Positions 63,130 to 64,000 of a DNA stretch of 64,000 bases are shown here, one piece after another. Positions within the stretch are counted from its first letter, which is position 1. Each line of letters opens with the position of its first letter. Origin of the DNA: Ralstonia pickettii DTP0602 (lineage in GTDB: Bacteria; Pseudomonadota; Gammaproteobacteria; Burkholderiales; Burkholderiaceae); contig CP006667.1 of NCBI GenBank assembly GCA_000471925.1, positions 434,001 through 498,000 on the forward strand, in the 5' to 3' direction. The notes below the pieces were generated by a model. That model was given only the letters and a program-made list of their open reading frames with translations. It was not told the origin of the DNA and ran no database searches. The position numbers and the translations under genes were made by a program.

Positions 63130-64000
63130 CGCGGGTCTCCGGAAGCAGGTTGTTGGTCGCGCATCAGCGCCTCGATTTCGTCGGCGCGCACCGGCACGCC
63201 GCGCGTGATCAGCTCGCAATCGCCGTCGGTGACGATGGCATCGTCCTCGATGCGGATGCCGATATGCCAGTAGCGCTCGGGCACGTCCTCGGCCGGGCGC
63301 ACGTAAATGCCGGGCTCGATGGTCAGCACCATGCCGGGCTGCAGCGGGCGCCACGGGCGCTCGCCTTCACCGGTGTGGCTGGCCACGCGGTATTCGCCCA
63401 CGTCGTGCACATCCATCCCGAGCCAGTGGCCGGTGCGGTGCATGTAGAAGCGGCGGTAGCTGCCGCTGGCGAGCACGTCATCGAGCGTGCCTTCCTTGTT
63501 GCGGTCGAGCAGGCCGGTATCGAGCATGCCCTGCGCCAGCACGCGCACGGCGGCGTCGTGCGGCTTGTTGTAGGGGACGCCCGCGCGGGTTTCGGCGATG
63601 GCGGCTTCCTGGGCGGCCACCACCAGGTCGTACAGCTCGCGCTGCGCCGGCGAGTAGCGGCCCGACACCGGGAAGGTGCGGGTGATATCCGAGGCGTAGC
63701 CGTCCAGCTCGCAGCCGGCGTCGATCAGGCACAGGTCGCCGTCCTTCAGCTCGGCCGGGCCGGCGCGGTAGTGCAGCACGCAGGCGTTGGGGCCGGCCGC
63801 GACGATCGAGTTGTAGGCCACGCTCTGCGCGCCGTGGCGACGGAATTCATAGAGCAGCTCGGCTTCGAGGTGGTACTCGCGCAGCCCGGCGCGCGTGGCC
63901 TGCATCGCGCGCACATGGGCGCCGGCGGAGATTTCGCCGGCCCGGCGCATGATGGCCAGCTCGCCCGCGTCCTTGAACAGGCGCATCTCGTCGAGCAGCT
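63126..64000 (-). CDS. pepP: Xaa-Pro aminopeptidase (PepP), C-terminal part (5' end outside window)
   Basis: The last about 290 residues of an M24B metallopeptidase that removes N-terminal residues before proline. The start lies beyond 64000; the frame is open to the edge. Metal ligands are seen in LIDAGCELDGYASDITRTFP (two Asp), YMHRTGHWLGMDVHD (His), LTIEPGIYV (Glu) and GIRIEDDAIVT (Glu). The opening MRLFKDAGELAIMRRAGEIS is the standard M24 stretch before the catalytic domain. It overlaps the next gene by four bases. Confidence 0.94.
   Translation of the reverse strand, partial: LLDEMRLFKDAGELAIMRRAGEISAGAHVRAMQATRAGLREYHLEAELLYEFRRHGAQSVAYNSIVAAGPNACVLHYRAGPAELKDGDLCLIDAGCELDGYASDITRTFPVSGRYSPAQRELYDLVVAAQEAAIAETRAGVPYNKPHDAAVRVLAQGMLDTGLLDRNKEGTLDDVLASGSYRRFYMHRTGHWLGMDVHDVGEYRVASHTGEGERPWRPLQPGMVLTIEPGIYVRPAEDVPERYWHIGIRIEDDAIVTDGDCELITRGVPVRADEIEALMRDQQPASGDPR

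Noticed and set aside
1..64000. Prophage, insertion sequence, integron, CRISPR or replication origin
   Set aside because: No transposase, integrase, Cas or phage gene and no regular direct-repeat array was seen; gene content and composition are uniformly core-like.

Overview
The window looks like a housekeeping stretch of the main chromosome of a beta-proteobacterium of the Cupriavidus/Ralstonia group. The grounds are high G+C with strong third-position G/C bias, gene orders typical of Burkholderiales (fmdB - DUF502 - aspS; pepP - ubiH - dusB - fis - purH - ruvC - ruvA - ruvB; rplM - rpsI - bactofilin - erpA) and protein sequences recognisable as Cupriavidus-like. I see no prophage, insertion sequence, CRISPR array, rRNA or tRNA gene. 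The genus is an inference from memory, not from a search.

Layout. 1-3.5 kb: the end of a large FAD/Fe-S oxidoreductase, a HIT protein and an SbmA-like ABC exporter. 3.5-8.9 kb: a ubiquinone block (DUF971, ubiE, a Tim44-like membrane protein, ubiJ, ubiB, a TPMT-like methyltransferase). 9.2-18.3 kb: a sodium:solute symporter, fmdB, DUF502, aspS, a coiled-coil membrane protein, nudB, an EEP phosphodiesterase, mobB (reverse) and clsB. 18.4-27.2 kb: a beta-oxidation cluster (TetR regulator, acyl-CoA dehydrogenase, FadN-type bifunctional enzyme, thiolase, an atypical DegV protein, enoyl-CoA hydratase) closed by a convergent acyl-CoA thioesterase. 27.4-35.1 kb: an Atm1-type exporter, a LysR regulator, glutamate dehydrogenase and a glutamate/aspartate ABC importer. 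35.2-40.5 kb: a class II glutamine amidotransferase, the tartrate dehydrogenase/glycerate kinase pair, pyrC and a DUF3025 gene.

40.5-44.1 kb holds the RNA-rich part: rnpB, an OsmC gene (reverse), a small RNA of about 160 nt with its own promoter and terminator that displays an anti-Shine-Dalgarno sequence in a hairpin loop, then rplM-rpsI, bactofilin and erpA. 44.2-48.5 kb: a phytanoyl-CoA dioxygenase relative divergent from a LysR gene over a three-half-site operator, then anmK and an M23 peptidase on the reverse strand. 48.7-51.9 kb: tyrS, dtd, a PEBP protein and a histidine phosphatase. 52.0-64 kb is almost wholly reverse strand: a queuosine precursor transporter, a SYLF lipoprotein, a small exported protein, ruvB-ruvA, a glycerophosphodiesterase lipoprotein, ruvC, purH, fis, dusB, a UbiH-family hydroxylase, a small hypothetical gene and the end of pepP.

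The most notable item is the anti-Shine-Dalgarno RNA at about 41.62-41.78 kb. It fits what I recall of the published betaproteobacterial toxic small RNA family, so it is probably a member of a known but little-understood family rather than something wholly new. Other points for a second look are the TetR and LysR operator architectures, the DegV protein lacking the usual family motifs inside a fatty-acid degradation operon, AspRS residues suggesting relaxed tRNA specificity, and a structured region upstream of the glutamate transporter.
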